A stretch of 64,000 nucleotides of DNA from positions 7,358,501-7,422,500 of the forward strand of contig NZ_JARUBM010000002.1 of NCBI RefSeq assembly GCF_029626175.1, read 5' to 3'. Shown in pieces: positions 60,439 to 64,000 of this stretch (the stretch's first letter is position 1; the number at the start of each line of letters is the position of its first letter). The notes below the pieces were generated by a model. It did not search any database. It saw nothing but the letters and a program-made list of their open reading frames with translations, and was not told the origin of the DNA. Source of the DNA: Micromonospora sp. WMMD1082. GTDB taxonomy: Bacteria; Actinomycetota; Actinomycetes; Mycobacteriales; Micromonosporaceae. The translations under genes were made by a program, and so were the position numbers.

Positions 60439-60942
60439 ATGCTGCGGGGAGAGGTCGTCACCCTGCGGCCGGCGGCGGCCACCGATGTGGCGAGGCTCGC
60501 GGCGATCCGGGCCGAACCGGAGGTACGCCGCTGGTGGCGCGGCGGCGACGACCTGGTCGCCGCCGTCGAGGCGGATCTCGCCGACGAAACCCTGTCGGTG
60601 TACGCGATCGAGCACGACGGCCGGGTCGTCGGCGCGATCCAGTCGTACGCCGAGGACGATCCGGACTACCGGCACGCCAGCGTCGACATCTTCCTCGACC
60701 CGTCGGTACGCGGCGCCGGGCTGGGCGGGGACGCCATCCGCACCCTGATCCGCCATCTGATCGACGCCCACGGCCACCACCGCTTCACCATCGACCCGGC
60801 GGCGGCGAACACCGCCGCGATCCGGGCGTACGCGAAGGTCGGCTTCCGGCCGGTCGGCATCCTGCGCCGCTACGAGCGCGGCGACGACGGCCGTTGGCAC
60901 GACGGTCTGCTGATGGACCTGCTCGCCGACGACCTGCGCTGA
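60439..60942 (+). CDS. GNAT-family acetyltransferase
   Basis: A 167-residue acetyl-CoA-dependent N-acetyltransferase of the RimJ/AAC(6')-like type: VVTLRPAAATDVARLAAIRA, PEVRRWWRGGDDLVAAVE, the acetyl-CoA site HASVDIFLDPSVRGAGLGGD (R-G-x-G-x-G), then DPAAANTAAIRAYAKVGFRP and RRYERGDDGRWHDGLLMDLL. It looks like an aminoglycoside 6'-acetyltransferase-like enzyme, but the family is broad. It follows bsaP by 5 bases, so it may be co-transcribed with bioB. Substrate and link to biotin are unknown. Confidence 0.85.
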   Translation: MLRGEVVTLRPAAATDVARLAAIRAEPEVRRWWRGGDDLVAAVEADLADETLSVYAIEHDGRVVGAIQSYAEDDPDYRHASVDIFLDPSVRGAGLGGDAIRTLIRHLIDAHGHHRFTIDPAAANTAAIRAYAKVGFRPVGILRRYERGDDGRWHDGLLMDLLADDLR

Positions 60943-60976
60943 ACCGCACCTCGCCGCCGGCTGGCGACCAGACGCG

Positions 60977-64000
<3,024 letters not shown>

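Noticed and set aside
53385..60942. A secondary-metabolite gene cluster around the P450 and methyltransferase
   Set aside because: There are no core synthase genes (PKS, NRPS, terpene, RiPP); only tailoring-like enzymes beside primary biotin genes.

Overview
ORGANISM. The window is very GC-rich DNA with dense genes, many GTG starts and wobble positions that are almost always G or C. The gene families point to a mycelial actinomycete of the Micromonosporaceae, most likely Micromonospora or a close relative: secreted glycoside hydrolases with CBM2 domains, an F420-dependent oxidoreductase, an Scr1-type regulator with a DUF397 partner, HelD, Spo0M, and actinobacterial BioB with a BsaP-like partner. 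This assignment is inference from gene content; no rRNA is present. LAYOUT. 0-8 kb: an Rrf2 regulator fragment, a DUF4236 protein, a VOC/MarR divergent pair around a shared palindrome, a large membrane-anchored TPR protein, and the RNA polymerase-recycling ATPase HelD behind an unusual AT-rich hairpin leader. 8-17 kb: a double-domain glycerophosphodiesterase, Spo0M, an Scr1/DUF397 pair, a small DivIVA-like pair, a secreted GH5 mannanase with CBM2, and an F420 oxidoreductase. 17-24 kb: membrane and lipid genes (EEP nuclease, double PAP2, YihY, diacylglycerol kinase), then a complete IS4-family element with clear ends and a 10-bp target duplication at the stop codon of a Clp-N-domain gene. 24-34 kb: two VOC proteins, then a hypoxia/dormancy module: two universal stress proteins, phosphoketolase, two Acg-type nitroreductases, a DosT/DevS-like haem sensor kinase and a DevR/DosR-like regulator, with two matching GGGACnnnnGGCCC boxes. 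35-43 kb: a xylan-utilisation island: two mosaic LacI paralogues, a sugar-binding lipoprotein without permeases, GH43, secreted GH10 xylanase, and a polysaccharide deacetylase. 43-49 kb: VOC/ArsR pair, methyltransferase, glycogen debranching-type enzyme, a TPR gene broken by an in-frame TGA, and an RlaP-like nucleotidyltransferase. 48.8-53.1 kb: two similar tRNA clusters (Gly-Val and Gly-Cys-Val) in direct orientation, about 4 kb apart, enclosing small membrane and regulatory genes and a LuxR-type remnant. 53-61 kb: TetR regulator, a secreted membrane-anchored protein, methyltransferase plus P450, and the biotin genes bioF-bioD and bioB-bsaP, then a GNAT gene. 61-64 kb: a multidomain GH9 cellulase running off the right edge. 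HOW GENES WORK TOGETHER. Mannanase, xylanase, GH43 and GH9 form a plant-polymer degrading set. LacI-type palindromes lie near the xylan genes and a different palindrome lies near the mannanase. The 25-34 kb block looks like one regulon for low-oxygen survival. At least three families of long intergenic palindromes lie mostly at gene 3' ends and are not explained by ordinary annotation.
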